Source of the DNA: Pelagibacteraceae bacterium AG-422-N09 | GTDB lineage: Bacteria; Pseudomonadota; Alphaproteobacteria; Pelagibacterales; AG-422-B15 | Assembly (NCBI GenBank): GCA_003213515.1 | Contig: QCMV01000001.1 | Location: 1 to 64,000, forward strand | Length of the DNA stretch: 64,000 bases | Reading direction: 5' to 3' | Shown: one piece after another, positions 47,023 to 56,777 of the stretch | Position numbering within the stretch: position 1 is the stretch's first letter | Layout: each line of letters opens with the position of its first letter | Notes under the pieces: generated by a model | What the model saw: the letters and a program-made list of their open reading frames with translations, nothing else | Told to the model about the DNA's origin: nothing | Databases searched by the model: none | Translations under genes and position numbers: made by a program

Positions 47023-47958
47023 ATGAGAATTATTGCAGGAAACAGTAATTTACCCTTATCTAAGAGCGTCGCAGAATATCTTGGTGAAAACCTTACAAAT
47101 GCTTCTATTACAAGGTTTGCTGATGATGAAGTTTATGTAGAAATTAAAGAAAACATTCGTGGTGAGGATGTATTCGTAATGGAGTCTTTATCTTATCCAG
47201 CGAATGACAATATAATGGAACTACTGGTGATGATAGATGCACTTAAAAGAGCTTCAGCAAAAAGGATCACTGCTGTGATCCCTTATTATGGATATGCACG
47301 TCAAGATAGAAAACCAGGGCCAAGAACTCCTATCTCAGCAAAATTAGTTGCAAATTTAATAACAACTGCTGGAGCAGACAGAGTGCTTACTTTAGATCTT
47401 CATGCTGAACAGATACAAGGATTTTTTGATATACCAACAGATAATTTATTTGCGGGTCCAGTGTTTTCAAAAGACATAAAAGAAAAATATGAAATTAGTA
47501 ATCTAGTTGCAGTTTCTCCTGATATTGGTGGAGTTGTGAGGGCAAGAGCGATTGCAAATAAGATCGGAGCCTCAATTGCTATTGTTGATAAAAGAAGACC
47601 CAGAGCAGGTGAAAGTGAAGTAATGAATATCATTGGAGACGTAAAAGGAAAAGATTGTATTATCCTAGATGATATCATTGACTCAGCGGGAACAATTTGT
47701 AATGCAGCTGACAAAATTATAGATTTAGGAGCTAACAGTATCACTTCATATGTTACGCACGGAGTATTAACAGGAAAAGCCTTAGAGAAAATTAGTGCAT
47801 CAAAATTGACTGAATTAGTAATTACAGATTCAATCAATAATCAAGAAAAATTAAAAGCTTGTGAGAAAATTAGGTCGATTAGTATCTCAGATTTATTGGG
47901 CGAGGCAATTAAGAGGATATCCGAGGCGAGCTCAGTATCAAGTCTATTTGAATTTTGA
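47023..47958 (+). CDS. prs: Ribose-phosphate pyrophosphokinase
   Basis: Prs makes PRPP from ribose-5-phosphate and ATP, feeding purine, pyrimidine, histidine and NAD synthesis and the Gpt reaction encoded nearby. [69 protein letters not shown] and the PRPP loop [18 protein letters not shown] are canonical. 311 aa. It lies 3 nt after pgeF. Confidence 0.97.
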   Translation: MRIIAGNSNLPLSKSVAEYLGENLTNASITRFADDEVYVEIKENIRGEDVFVMESLSYPANDNIMELLVMIDALKRASAKRITAVIPYYGYARQDRKPGPRTPISAKLVANLITTAGADRVLTLDLHAEQIQGFFDIPTDNLFAGPVFSKDIKEKYEISNLVAVSPDIGGVVRARAIANKIGASIAIVDKRRPRAGESEVMNIIGDVKGKDCIILDDIIDSAGTICNAADKIIDLGANSITSYVTHGVLTGKALEKISASKLTELVITDSINNQEKLKACEKIRSISISDLLGEAIKRISEASSVSSLFEF

Positions 47959-48009
47959 TTTATATACTTGCCATATAGGTAATTTTAATTTAATACCAAC
48001 CTCATCGTT

Positions 48010-48711
48010 ATGAGCAAAGAAAGTAATTTAAACGCTGAAATCAGGGATGGATCTGGTAAATCCGCTGTAAAAAAAGTACTAGCTGCAGGTAAGATTCCTT
48101 CAGTTATGTATGGTTTAGGTGAAAACCCTGTAAACATTTCATTAGATAAGATTACAGTTCAAAAAGAGATCAATTCTGGTGGTTTCCTAACTAGAATATT
48201 TTCACTTAACATTGATGGAAAGAAAAGCTTAGCAATTCCAAGAGAGGTTCAATTTGATCCACTTTCTGATCAACCTATACACATTGATTTTTTAAGGCTA
48301 GCTGCAGACTCAAAAATTACTCTGGACATTCCTACTAGGTTTATAAATGAAGAGTTATCACCTGGATTAAAACGAGGTGGTGTTCTAAATGTTAATAGAC
48401 GTACTGTTCAACTAAGTTGCCCTGCTAATAATATACCTGAAGAGATAGTTTTCGATCTAGAGGGTTTAGAAATAGGTGACACAATCAGAATTTCTGCTGC
48501 AAATTTAGGTGACGGAATTTCCCCAACAATTAGTGATAGAGATTTCACTGTAGCATCTGTTGCTGCACCTACTGTTGTAAAAGAACCTGAAGCTCCTGCA
48601 GAAGGCGAGGCTGCTGAAGGTGAAGCTACTGAGGGTGGTGCCACTGCTGAAGATAAAAAAGATGCAGCTCCAGAGGCTGATAACAAAGAAGAAAACAAAG
48701 ATAAAGAATAA
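48010..48711 (+). CDS. rplY: 50S ribosomal protein L25 (CTC form)
   Basis: This is a 5S-rRNA-binding ribosomal protein. The N-domain (GSGKSAVKKVLAAGKIPSVMYGLGENPVNISLDK) and the CTC-type C-domain (IHIDFLRLAADSKITLDIPTRFINEELSPGLKRGGVLN) are typical. The final 40 residues form an Ala/Glu/Lys tail (EAPAEGEAAEGEATEGG) of the kind seen in alphaproteobacterial L25. 233 aa. The 51-nt gap from prs and the rplY-pth-ychF order are classic. Confidence 0.95.
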   Translation: MSKESNLNAEIRDGSGKSAVKKVLAAGKIPSVMYGLGENPVNISLDKITVQKEINSGGFLTRIFSLNIDGKKSLAIPREVQFDPLSDQPIHIDFLRLAADSKITLDIPTRFINEELSPGLKRGGVLNVNRRTVQLSCPANNIPEEIVFDLEGLEIGDTIRISAANLGDGISPTISDRDFTVASVAAPTVVKEPEAPAEGEAAEGEATEGGATAEDKKDAAPEADNKEENKDKE

Positions 48712-48756
48712 CACTTTTTCTTTTACCTATTTTGATATTTATATATCTTCAATCTT

Positions 48757-49311
48757 ATGATTGCATTAATCGGATTAGGGAATCCTGGTACAAAGCATAA
48801 AAATAATAGACATAATGTAGGCTATTTATTTATCGATCAGCTTTTGCAAAATCATGATGATGTAATAAGAGAAAAGAAATTTGATGGGGAGTTGGCGTCG
48901 TTTCTTATTGGAAAGAAAAAAATATACACCTTTAAATCCAATGATTATATGAATGAGTGTGGTAAAAGTATTGCAACTTTTTTAAACTTTTTCAAAATTA
49001 AATCAAATTTAACTTATGTTATTCATGATGATCTAGATATCACTTTAGGAAAAATAAAAATCAAGTTGGGGGGTTCTTCCGCAGGTCATAATGGGCTCAA
49101 ATCAATAGATAGTAAAATTGGAAAAAATTATAATAGAATAAGAATAGGTATAAATCATCCGGGCAATAAAGACATGGTTAATAAACATGTATTAAGTAAT
49201 TTTAAAAAAAGTGAATTAGAAGTTATTAATGAATTAAATATAAAAATGTCTGAAAACATAAAAGTACTATTGGATGGAGAAAAATCCAAATTTATTAATA
49301 ATTTAAAATAA
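48757..49311 (+). CDS. pth: Peptidyl-tRNA hydrolase
   Basis: Pth recycles peptidyl-tRNA released by stalled ribosomes. LIGLGNPGTKHKNNRHNVGYLFIDQL contains the catalytic His of the RHNVG motif, followed by KSNDYMNECGKSI, VIHDDLDITLGKIKIKLGGSSAGHNGLKSI and RIRIGINHPG. 184 aa, near normal. It follows rplY by 45 nt and the ychF frame begins directly after it. Confidence 0.95.
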   Translation: MIALIGLGNPGTKHKNNRHNVGYLFIDQLLQNHDDVIREKKFDGELASFLIGKKKIYTFKSNDYMNECGKSIATFLNFFKIKSNLTYVIHDDLDITLGKIKIKLGGSSAGHNGLKSIDSKIGKNYNRIRIGINHPGNKDMVNKHVLSNFKKSELEVINELNIKMSENIKVLLDGEKSKFINNLK

Positions 49312-49317
49312 TTGATC

Positions 49318-50406
49318 ATGGGATTTAAGTGTGGAATTGTTGGATTGCCAAATGTTGGGAAATCAACATTGTTCAATGCATTAACAAAGAAAATAGCCGC
49401 TGAAGCAGCAAACTACCCTTTTTGTACCATTGAACCAAATGAGGGTACTGTAATAGTGCCTGATACAAGAGTAGAAACTCTATCAAATTTAGCAAAATCA
49501 AAAAAAACAATACCTACATCTCTTAGTTTTTACGATATAGCGGGTTTAGTTAAAGGCGCTTCAAAAGGAGAGGGACTCGGAAATAAATTTTTATCTCATA
49601 TTAGAGAAGTAGATGCAGTTATTCATGTGGTTCGCTGTTTTGAAGATACTAATATAACTCATGTAAACAATAAAATAGATCCTGTTGATGATGTTGAAAC
49701 GATAAATACTGAATTAGTTCTATCTGACATCGAACAACTCGAAAAAATAAATAAAGGACTAGAAAAACTAGTAAAAAAAGGTGATAAAGAAGCCAAATTA
49801 AAAACAGAGGCTTTGAAGCTTCTACTTAAACACTTGGAATCAGGTCAGCCTGCTATTTTAATGAAGAATTTAAATGAAATCTTCGCGCATATAAAAGAGT
49901 TCAACTTAATAACAATCAAGCCGACAATTTACGTATGTAATGTTGATGAAAGTTCAATAATTGAAGGTAATGAACTAACTTTAAAAATTGAAAATTTTCT
50001 GAATTCTAAATTAATTAAGATTTCAGCAGAAATTGAGTCACAAATCTCGTCTTTAAATGAAGACGATCAAAAAGATTATCTTGAAAGTCTAGGATTAGAT
50101 GAGTCTGGCTTGAATAAGGTTATAAAAGCTGGATATTCGACTCTTAACTTAATTACTTATTTCACAGCTGGCGAACAAGAAACAAGGGCATGGACGATTG
50201 AAAATGGCACTACTGCACCAAAAGCAGCTGGAAAAATTCACACAGACTTTGAGAAAGGCTTTATTAGAGCTGAAACTATATCATATACAGATTATTTAGA
50301 TTGTGAAGGAGAGTTAAAAGCGAAAGAACTTGGAAAGATGCGTAGCGAAGGTAAGGATTATGTAGTACAAGATGGTGACGTAATGCATTTTTTATTTAAT
50401 AATTAA
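49318..50406 (+). CDS. ychF: Redox-regulated ATPase YchF
   Basis: YchF is an Obg-family P-loop protein that prefers ATP and binds ribosomes. GIVGLPNVGKSTLFNALT is the P-loop, FYDIAGLVKGASKGEGLGNKFLSHI is switch II, and a C-terminal TGS domain (LNLITYFTAGEQETRAWTIENGTTAPKAAGKIHTDFEKGFIRAE) follows. ATG 49318 gives the family start MGFKCGIVGLP; TTG 49312 would add two residues. 362 aa. Confidence 0.97.
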   Translation: MGFKCGIVGLPNVGKSTLFNALTKKIAAEAANYPFCTIEPNEGTVIVPDTRVETLSNLAKSKKTIPTSLSFYDIAGLVKGASKGEGLGNKFLSHIREVDAVIHVVRCFEDTNITHVNNKIDPVDDVETINTELVLSDIEQLEKINKGLEKLVKKGDKEAKLKTEALKLLLKHLESGQPAILMKNLNEIFAHIKEFNLITIKPTIYVCNVDESSIIEGNELTLKIENFLNSKLIKISAEIESQISSLNEDDQKDYLESLGLDESGLNKVIKAGYSTLNLITYFTAGEQETRAWTIENGTTAPKAAGKIHTDFEKGFIRAETISYTDYLDCEGELKAKELGKMRSEGKDYVVQDGDVMHFLFNN

Positions 50407-50408
50407 CC

Positions 50409-50855
50409 ATGGACCATAAACTAGAATTTCCTACATATGAAGAAATGCACGAAAAAGCGGTTAAGCTTGCGCATCTCATAAAAGAAAAAAATATTAAATT
50501 TGATAAAATGGTTGTTGTCTCTCGAGGTGGATTTGTACCTGCTTCAGTTGTCGCTTACACTCTTGGAATCCAAGACGTAGATATTGTTTCCATACAAAGT
50601 TATATCCATAGAGAGGCTGGAAAAGCAATTGTTCACAGGGCTCCGAAAACTGATGAAGTTGTACTCGTCATAGATGATATTGTTGATAAGGGCGGTACCG
50701 CTAAAGCGCTAAAGGAATATATGCCTAATATGCACTTAGCTGTAATATATGCGAAACCAAGAGGTCTACCTCTAGCTGATACATATGTTGAGGAAATCAC
50801 ACAAGAAACTTGGCCTGTCTTCCCCTGGGATGAGGAAGACAAAGCCAATCATTAA
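50409..50855 (+). CDS. gpt: Xanthine-guanine phosphoribosyltransferase (Gpt-like)
   Basis: This salvages guanine, xanthine or hypoxanthine using PRPP. The 148-aa protein has KMVVVSRGGFVPASVVAYTLGI, the PRPP loop VLVIDDIVDKGGTAKAL and the Gpt-like end YAKPRGLPLADTYVEEITQETWPVFPWD, very close in pattern to E. coli Gpt. It starts 2 nt after ychF and ends 5 nt from a convergent purine permease, so uptake and phosphoribosylation of purine bases are neighbours. Confidence 0.92.
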   Translation: MDHKLEFPTYEEMHEKAVKLAHLIKEKNIKFDKMVVVSRGGFVPASVVAYTLGIQDVDIVSIQSYIHREAGKAIVHRAPKTDEVVLVIDDIVDKGGTAKALKEYMPNMHLAVIYAKPRGLPLADTYVEEITQETWPVFPWDEEDKANH

Positions 50856-50860
50856 CTAAA

Positions 50861-52150
50861 CTAGAAGATAAAGTATAGTACCGATAATACTCCAATTACT
50901 ATCGAACCAGCATTTAGATCTTCGTGTCTACCACTTAGTGCTTTAATTACAACGTATGCTATAAAACCAAGTGCAATTCCATGAGCAATGCTAAATGTAA
51001 GAGGCATCAAAACTGCCGCTAACACTGCTGGAGCATATTCACTGACGTCATCCCATTCTATATCCCTTAGGTTTTTCAAAAAGAATGTTGCAACAAACAC
51101 TAGAGCTGGAGCAGTTGCAAACGCAGGAATACTTTGAGCTAATGGTGCTAAAAATAAACAGATTGCAAATAGAACTGCCACAGCAACCGCTGTAAGTCCT
51201 GTTCGCCCACCTTCTTTAACACCTGCTCCAGATTCAATGTATGATGTAGTATTGGAAGTTCCAACTAATGCACCTATTGTTGTAGCTGTGGAGTCTGCTA
51301 AAACTGCTCTACCTATCCCATCAACGTTTCCGTCTTGGTCAACTTTACCAGTTAAATTGGCAACTGAAGTAAGAGTTCCAGCGGTATCGAAAAAGTCTAC
51401 AAAAAGAAAAGCAAACGCGACACCAATAAAACCTGCTGTTGCTACAAGGCTAAAGTCCATTGAGAACGCATGAACAGCTGGTGGAACTGATCCCACAACT
51501 CCATCAATTGCGCTCACACCGCTTACCCAAGCAATAATACTTACTGCAAGTATACCGATGATAATTGATCCTGGAACACCACGCTTATCTAAAATTGCCA
51601 TAATTGCGAATCCGACAGCAGCCAATATCACAGGCATTGAACTTACATCACCTAAACCAACTAAAGTTGCAGGATTATCGACAACCACGCCAGCATTTTT
51701 TAATCCTATAATAGCTAAGAACAATCCTATGCCTGCCCCTACGCCAAACTTCATACTTTTTGGTATGCTATTTATTATCCACTGACGTGCCGGTGTTACA
51801 GACAAAATTAAAAATACTATCCCTGCAATAAACACTGCGGCAAGAGCCTGCTGGTAGGTATAACCCATTCCAAATACAACTCCAAAAGCAAAGAATGCGT
51901 TTAAACCCATACCAGGTGCTAGGGCAATTGGCCAATTAGCCCACAGGCCCATTATTAGACAGCCAACCACAGCAGCTATGATTGTGGCAACAAATACACC
52001 GCCAAAATCCATACCAGTTCCCTCAGTAGATAAGATGGCTGGATTAACGACAATAATATATGCCATTGTTAAGAACGTGGCTAAACCTGCCAATAACTCA
52101 GTTTTTACACTAGTACCGTTCTCTTTTAATTTAAAAATATTTTCTAACAT
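50861..52150 (-). CDS. AzgA-type purine (adenine/guanine/hypoxanthine) permease
   Basis: This is a nucleobase:cation symporter of the AzgA/NCS2-like group (429 aa, about 12-14 spans). TELLAGLATFLTMAYIIVVNPAIL is the diagnostic N-terminus; GLWANWPIALAPGMGLNAFFAFGVVFGMGYTYQQAL and FLFVDFFDTAGTLTSVANLTG are the substrate and scaffold motifs. A good ribosome site GGAGG precedes the ATG. It probably brings purine bases to the Gpt enzyme encoded convergently 5 nt away. No purine riboswitch is evident in its 149-nt leader. Confidence 0.93.
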   Translation of the reverse strand: MLENIFKLKENGTSVKTELLAGLATFLTMAYIIVVNPAILSTEGTGMDFGGVFVATIIAAVVGCLIMGLWANWPIALAPGMGLNAFFAFGVVFGMGYTYQQALAAVFIAGIVFLILSVTPARQWIINSIPKSMKFGVGAGIGLFLAIIGLKNAGVVVDNPATLVGLGDVSSMPVILAAVGFAIMAILDKRGVPGSIIIGILAVSIIAWVSGVSAIDGVVGSVPPAVHAFSMDFSLVATAGFIGVAFAFLFVDFFDTAGTLTSVANLTGKVDQDGNVDGIGRAVLADSTATTIGALVGTSNTTSYIESGAGVKEGGRTGLTAVAVAVLFAICLFLAPLAQSIPAFATAPALVFVATFFLKNLRDIEWDDVSEYAPAVLAAVLMPLTFSIAHGIALGFIAYVVIKALSGRHEDLNAGSIVIGVLSVLYFIF

Positions 52151-52299
52151 TCAGTTCCTCCGTTTAGTAAGAGTATAATTTACATTACCAAAATGAAGTA
52201 ATCGAGATCGATAAAATGTTTCTGTGGATAAGGATATTGATAATTTACTTAAAATTATTTCTTTAAATAATTGAAAATCAATTGTTTTTAGAAAATAGA

Positions 52300-53076
52300 C
52301 TAATGAGTATCTTTCCAAATTTGTCGATTAGTGAAGTAGAGTAATACAGAAAGAATTAATAAGTATGAAATTACCTTGAAACCGATTCTTTTTCTCGCCT
52401 CTAGCTTTGGTTCTGCTGACCATGTAAGAAACATTGTGACGTCCCGTGCCATTTGTTCTGGCGTTGCAGCTGTTCCATCTGTGTAAACTACAGCATCCTC
52501 ATACAATACTTGTGGCATCGCTATTTTTTGGCCTTTTGCGTACTCATTGTAATAAACACCATCATCGAGTTTAATATCACTTGGTGCATCAACATAACCC
52601 AACAATAAAGAGTACAAATAGTCTGCTCCACCGTGTCGTGCTTTAACCATTACAGATAAATCCGGCGGATAAGCGCCGCCGTTTGCAGCTCTTCCCTGTT
52701 GTTCATTCTCGTATGGGCTAACAAACTTGTCAGATAATATTGCAGGACGCATTTCAACTTCTCCATCGGCATTTGGAGCAGCTTTTACTTCAAATGCTGC
52801 AGCCATTGCTTTAGCTTGAGATTCGCTGAATTCAGGGCCACCCTCTTCAATTAGATTTCTATAACTTAAAAGGTTCATTGAATGACATCCTGAACAGACT
52901 TCGGTATAAACTTGATACCCTCTTTGAAGCGATGCTCTCTCAAATTTTCCTAATGGTCCCTCAAATGACCAATCAGGATGCATAGGCTCTTTCATTTCAC
53001 CAGCAGCATGTAATTGAGTGAAGCTAAAGCTCAGTAGCAATGAGAAAGATACAAATAAATTTATAATAAATCTCAT
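52300..53076 (-). CDS. petC: Cytochrome c1 of the bc1 complex
   Basis: This is the membrane-anchored c-type cytochrome of complex III. It has a signal peptide (1-24), heme site C61-S-G-C64-H65, a Met ligand in KIAMPQVLYEDAV and a C-terminal anchor (FKVISYLLILSVLLYFTNRQIW). YVFALLLGY-like and PPDLSVMVKARHGGADYLYSLLLGY segments are standard. 258 aa. Last gene of the petABC operon, 10 nt after petB. Confidence 0.96.
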   Translation of the reverse strand: MRFIINLFVSFSLLLSFSFTQLHAAGEMKEPMHPDWSFEGPLGKFERASLQRGYQVYTEVCSGCHSMNLLSYRNLIEEGGPEFSESQAKAMAAAFEVKAAPNADGEVEMRPAILSDKFVSPYENEQQGRAANGGAYPPDLSVMVKARHGGADYLYSLLLGYVDAPSDIKLDDGVYYNEYAKGQKIAMPQVLYEDAVVYTDGTAATPEQMARDVTMFLTWSAEPKLEARKRIGFKVISYLLILSVLLYFTNRQIWKDTH

Positions 53077-53086
53077 ATATCAATAG

Positions 53087-54346
53087 CTATGCACTGGCTC
53101 CAGAGGCAGCGGCCTTCATCTGTCTTTCCTCGGGAGAAAGAACAGGCTCACTCAAGCTCTTAGGCAAAGGTTTGGTTTTTTCAATATAGCCAAGTAGAGG
53201 TAAAATAATTATAAAATGAGCAAAATAATAAGCGGTAGCAATTCGTCCAATAATTAGAAATAGACCATCAGCAGTCTGAGCCCCTAGATATCCAAGCAAT
53301 ATTACATTAGCAAAGAAAAGCCATACAAACTGTCTATAGAGAGGTCTGTATTTTGCTGACCTAACTTTTGAAGTATCCAGCCAAGGTAAGAATGCTAAAA
53401 TAGCAATTGCAGAAACCATTAAAATTACTCCGCCGAGTTTATCTGGTACAGATCTCAAGATTGCATAGAATGGAAGAAAATACCATTCTGGGACAATATG
53501 TTCCGGAGTTTGCAAAGGATTAGCTTCAATATAATTGTCAGTATGTCCAAGTAAATTAGGGACAAAGAATACAAAGCCCGCGAATACAACTAAGAACACA
53601 ACAAGTGCAAACATATCTTTTACAACGTAATGAGGATGGAAAGGAACTGTATCTTGAGAACCTTGAACAACATTAATACCCTCAGGATTATTATTACCAG
53701 GTACATGTAGTGCCCAAACATGAAGTATAACGAGGGCAAAAATCAGGAAAGGCATCAGGTAATGTAATGTGAAAAACCTAGTTAAAAGTGGACTACCTAC
53801 AGCATAACCTCCCCACAGCCAGTTAGTTACTGACTCACCCACCAAAGGAATTGCACTGAATAAATTTGTTATAACTGTAGCTCCCCAGAAACTCATTTGG
53901 CCCCACGGAAGCACATACCCCATAAAGGCAGTAGCAATCATGAGTAAAAATATAAACACACCAATAATCCAGATTAATTCTCTTGGTTCTTTATATGAGC
54001 CGTAAAATAGCGATCTTGCCATATGAATATATACCGCCATAAAAAATAGTGATGCACCGTTTGCATGTATGTATCTTAATAACCACCCATAATTAACATC
54101 TCTCATAATATGCTCTACACTTGCAAAAGCTAAGTCGGCGTCAGCAACATAGTGCATTGCTAGGACAAGCCCTGTAATTATTTGGGTTACAAGACAAAAA
54201 GTTAAAATTCCACCAAATGTCCACCAATAATTTAAATTTTTCGGCGTTGGATATGGAAGTAAATGTCCATAAATTAAGTTTAAAAGTGGTAGACGGTCAT
54301 TAAACCATCTTCCAACTGCTGATTTAGGTGCATAATTTTCGCTCAT
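53087..54346 (-). CDS. petB: Cytochrome b of the bc1 complex
   Basis: This is the di-heme quinol-oxidising core of complex [24 protein letters not shown] and [13 protein letters not shown] (PEWY of the Qo site) are visible, with heme His pairs in helices B and D ([42 protein letters not shown]). 419 aa, fits the full-length alphaproteobacterial form. It lies 6 nt after petA and 10 nt before petC. Confidence 0.97.
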   Translation of the reverse strand: MSENYAPKSAVGRWFNDRLPLLNLIYGHLLPYPTPKNLNYWWTFGGILTFCLVTQIITGLVLAMHYVADADLAFASVEHIMRDVNYGWLLRYIHANGASLFFMAVYIHMARSLFYGSYKEPRELIWIIGVFIFLLMIATAFMGYVLPWGQMSFWGATVITNLFSAIPLVGESVTNWLWGGYAVGSPLLTRFFTLHYLMPFLIFALVILHVWALHVPGNNNPEGINVVQGSQDTVPFHPHYVVKDMFALVVFLVVFAGFVFFVPNLLGHTDNYIEANPLQTPEHIVPEWYFLPFYAILRSVPDKLGGVILMVSAIAILAFLPWLDTSKVRSAKYRPLYRQFVWLFFANVILLGYLGAQTADGLFLIIGRIATAYYFAHFIIILPLLGYIEKTKPLPKSLSEPVLSPEERQMKAAASGASA

Positions 54347-54352
54347 ACTTTT

Positions 54353-54862
54353 TTATCCAATTTTTATAGTAGTTTCGTTTAAGAATACATAATCCGGAAT
54401 CTCAAGATTTGTAGGTGCAGGTCCCTTTCTTATCCTACCTGAAGTATCATAATGAGAACCATGGCATGGACAGAACCATCCATTGTAATCACCTTTCTGC
54501 CCAAGTGGAACACAACCAAGATGGGTACAAATACCAACCATAACAAGCCACTCAGGATTTTGTGCTCGATCACTATCTGCTTCTGGGTGGGGCAAATCAG
54601 CTAAATTAACTTTCTTTGCATCATCAATTTCAGCCTGTGTTCGCCTTCGAATAAATACGGGTTTACCCCTCCACATTACAGTGATGCTCTGCCCAGGTAT
54701 TATAGGTCTGAGATCAATTTCAGTAGATGCTAAGGCTTTGACTGATGCATCAGGATTCATTTGATCAACGAAAGGCCATGCCAATGAAGCTGCTCCCGCA
54801 GCTGCAAACGCACCTGTTGTGACATAAAGAAAATTTCTTCTTGTAACTTGTTTTTCTGACAA
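54353..54862 (-). CDS. petA: Rieske iron-sulfur protein of the bc1 complex
   Basis: This carries the 2Fe-2S cluster that takes electrons from quinol to cytochrome c1. A twin-arginine-like N-terminus ([19 protein letters not shown]) precedes the soluble domain. Cluster ligands are C112 and H114 (CTHLGC) and C131 and H134 (CPCHGS), with C117 and C133 forming the disulfide. 169 aa. First gene of petABC; a dyad element lies upstream at 54946-54962. Confidence 0.97.
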   Translation of the reverse strand: MSEKQVTRRNFLYVTTGAFAAAGAASLAWPFVDQMNPDASVKALASTEIDLRPIIPGQSITVMWRGKPVFIRRRTQAEIDDAKKVNLADLPHPEADSDRAQNPEWLVMVGICTHLGCVPLGQKGDYNGWFCPCHGSHYDTSGRIRKGPAPTNLEIPDYVFLNETTIKIG

Positions 54863-54945
54863 CTTAATATCCTTGAGTTATATTGCTAATATACTTGTAA
54901 ATCGTCGATTTTTAAGGGAAAAAGGCAATTAGAGGCGCAAAAAAT

Positions 54946-54962
54946 TGTGTCATGATGACGCA
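54946..54962. promoter_or_regulatory. Dyad operator candidate between petABC and trmL
   Basis: TGTGTCATGATGACGCA is a near-perfect palindrome centred on the G of CATGATG (one mismatch outside the perfect GTCAT-G-ATGAC core). It lies 83 nt upstream of petA and 37 nt upstream of trmL. The half-sites GTGTC and GACGC resemble the GCGNC/GNCGC pattern described for RegA/PrrA, which is known to control petABC in Rhodobacter. This link is from memory of the consensus and is inference. Confidence 0.45.
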
Positions 54963-54998
54963 TATATTAGAATCAAAAAGTAATAAAATATTTATCAA

Positions 54999-55442
54999 AT
55001 GAACTTAGCAATTTTTGAACCTGATATACCTCAAAATACTGGAGCAATGGTGAGGATTTGCTCTTGTTTCGATGTCAATATTGATATCATTCATCCAGCT
55101 TCTTTTGCAATGTCAGAAAAATCTCTTAGCAGAGTTGCAATGGACTATGGTAAAAATATTAATTTAACAGAGTTTGACGATTGGAAACACTACGAAAAAA
55201 ATAGAAAAGGAAGAAAAATACTCCTGTCTACAAAAGGTAAACTTAGTCACTATGATTTTGAATTTAAAGATACTGATAATTTAATTGTTGGAAGAGAAAG
55301 TGCGGGAGTACCAGATTACGTACACAAACAATCTGACCAAATAATAAGAATACCAATGAACAGTTCGGCAAGATCTTTAAATGTTGCAGTGTCTTCAGCT
55401 ATAGTTATTTCTGAGGCAAACAGACAGTTAAAACTATTTTGA
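54999..55442 (+). CDS. trmL: tRNA (cytidine/uridine-34-2'-O)-methyltransferase TrmL
   Basis: This is a SPOUT-fold methyltransferase of 147 aa acting on the wobble base of certain leucine tRNAs. NLAIFEPDIPQNTGAMVRIC is the family N-terminus, and the knot motifs NLIVGRESAGVPDYV and IRIPMNSSARSLNVAVSSAIVISEANRQL bind SAM. It is divergent from petA and 1 nt upstream of hemF. Confidence 0.95.
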   Translation: MNLAIFEPDIPQNTGAMVRICSCFDVNIDIIHPASFAMSEKSLSRVAMDYGKNINLTEFDDWKHYEKNRKGRKILLSTKGKLSHYDFEFKDTDNLIVGRESAGVPDYVHKQSDQIIRIPMNSSARSLNVAVSSAIVISEANRQLKLF

Positions 55443-55443
55443 A

Positions 55444-56247
55444 ATGTTAAATAAAAAAACGATAACTAAAGCATGGTTTAAGGAATTACAGAATTTAATC
55501 TGTGAAACCGTTCATGAACTCGAAAAAGAAAATGGATCAAAAGCAAAATTCAAAGCTAATAAATGGAAAAAAGGTGAATATAGAATAATTAAGGGTAATG
55601 TAATCGAAAAAGGTGGTATAGCATTTTCAAATGTAACAGGTACTTTTCCAAAAGAATTTGCAAAACAAATTCCGGGAACTGAAAAGGATAAAAGATTTTG
55701 GTCCTCGGGAGTATCTGTAGTACTTCACCCAGCAAATCCAAAAGTTCCTGCATTACATTTCAATACTCGGCACATAATAACAGGTAAAAATTGGTTTGGT
55801 GGCGGTATTGACGCTACTCCATGTTTTAAGGACGCTAAATTAAAGAAACAATTTCACACTAAATTAAAAATAATGTGTGAAAATCATAATAAATCTTATT
55901 ACAAAAAGTATAAAAAATGGTGTGATGAATATTTCTATTTACCTCACAGAAAAGAAATAAGAGGTATTGGCGGAATATTTTTTGACTATAAAATGGATAA
56001 TTGGAAAAAAGATTTTGATTTTGTTAAGGACGTTGGCGTAACATTTAATGATATTGTAAGAGATATTATAAGCCAAAAAATGAACGAAAAGTTCACAAAA
56101 AAAGATAAAGAAATTCAGTTATTGAAACGTGGAAGATACGTGGAATATAATCTTTTATACGATCGAGGAACAAAATTTGGTTTGAACACCGGCGGTAATA
56201 TTGATGCAATTTTAATGTCAATGCCTCCTAATGCAAAGTGGAAATAA
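55444..56247 (+). CDS. hemF: Oxygen-dependent coproporphyrinogen III oxidase
   Basis: HemF oxidatively decarboxylates coproporphyrinogen III in heme synthesis and needs O2, so this points to an aerobic lifestyle. SVVLHPANPKVPALHFNTR and WFGGGIDATPCF are the substrate-site motifs; YLPHRKEIRGIGGIFFDY, GRYVEYNLLYDRGTKFGLNTGGNIDAILMSMPP are highly conserved. 267 aa, slightly short at the N-terminus. trmL-hemF adjacency is common in alphaproteobacteria. Confidence 0.96.
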   Translation: MLNKKTITKAWFKELQNLICETVHELEKENGSKAKFKANKWKKGEYRIIKGNVIEKGGIAFSNVTGTFPKEFAKQIPGTEKDKRFWSSGVSVVLHPANPKVPALHFNTRHIITGKNWFGGGIDATPCFKDAKLKKQFHTKLKIMCENHNKSYYKKYKKWCDEYFYLPHRKEIRGIGGIFFDYKMDNWKKDFDFVKDVGVTFNDIVRDIISQKMNEKFTKKDKEIQLLKRGRYVEYNLLYDRGTKFGLNTGGNIDAILMSMPPNAKWK

Positions 56248-56249
56248 AA

Positions 56250-56729
56250 ATGGAAACTGAACCAATTACATCAAATGGAGCAAAAAAACTTCAAGATGAG
56301 TTAAGCGATTTGGTAAATAATAAAAGACAAAAAGTAATTCAAGCCATTGCCGAAGCAAGAGAGCATGGTGATTTAAAGGAAAACGCTGAGTACCATGCAG
56401 CAAAAGAGGAGCAAGGACACATTGAGGGTCGTATTCAGGAAATTCAATTACTACTATCAAATGCAGAAATCATAGATATTTCAAATATTCCTAAAAATCA
56501 AAAAACTGTTGTCTTTGGAGCAACTGTTGAAGTTGAAGATATTGATAATGATACAAAGACAAAGTTTCAAATTGTTGGCGATGATGAAGCAGATATTGAA
56601 TCGGGACTGTTGTCTTACCGATCCCCTGTTGCAAAAGCTCTAATTGGCAAAGAAAAAGGTGATTTCGTATCAGTTTCAACACCAAAAGGTGAGAAAAACT
56701 ACGAGATTAAGAAAATTTTGTACAAATAA
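56250..56729 (+). CDS. greA: Transcription elongation factor GreA
   Basis: GreA rescues backtracked RNA polymerase through an N-terminal coiled coil and two acidic tip residues. IAEAREHGDLKENAEYHAAKEEQGHIEGRIQEIQLLL is the coiled coil with the acidic tip, and the C-domain reads TVVFGATVEVEDIDND and SYRSPVAKALIGKEKGDFV. ATG 56250 gives METEPIT, the usual start; GTG 56238 would overlap hemF and adds four residues. 159 aa. Confidence 0.95.
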   Translation: METEPITSNGAKKLQDELSDLVNNKRQKVIQAIAEAREHGDLKENAEYHAAKEEQGHIEGRIQEIQLLLSNAEIIDISNIPKNQKTVVFGATVEVEDIDNDTKTKFQIVGDDEADIESGLLSYRSPVAKALIGKEKGDFVSVSTPKGEKNYEIKKILYK

Positions 56730-56777
56730 AAATACTTGCAATAAAAATTCTTTAAGTAAAAATACACTAATAATTTA

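Noticed and set aside
48408-48714. Minus-strand Ala/Ser/Phe-rich frames
   Set aside because: They are antisense of the Ala/Glu tail of ribosomal protein L25, a composition artefact.
52248-52290. Hairpins AATTATTT/AAATAATT and CAATTG/CAATTG after petC, considered as a terminator
   Set aside because: Stems are all or nearly all A-T and there is no clean run of T after them; too weak to call in AT-rich sequence.
52151-52299. Purine riboswitch ahead of the purine permease
   Set aside because: I could not find the three-way junction with its conserved loop motifs in the 149-nt leader.
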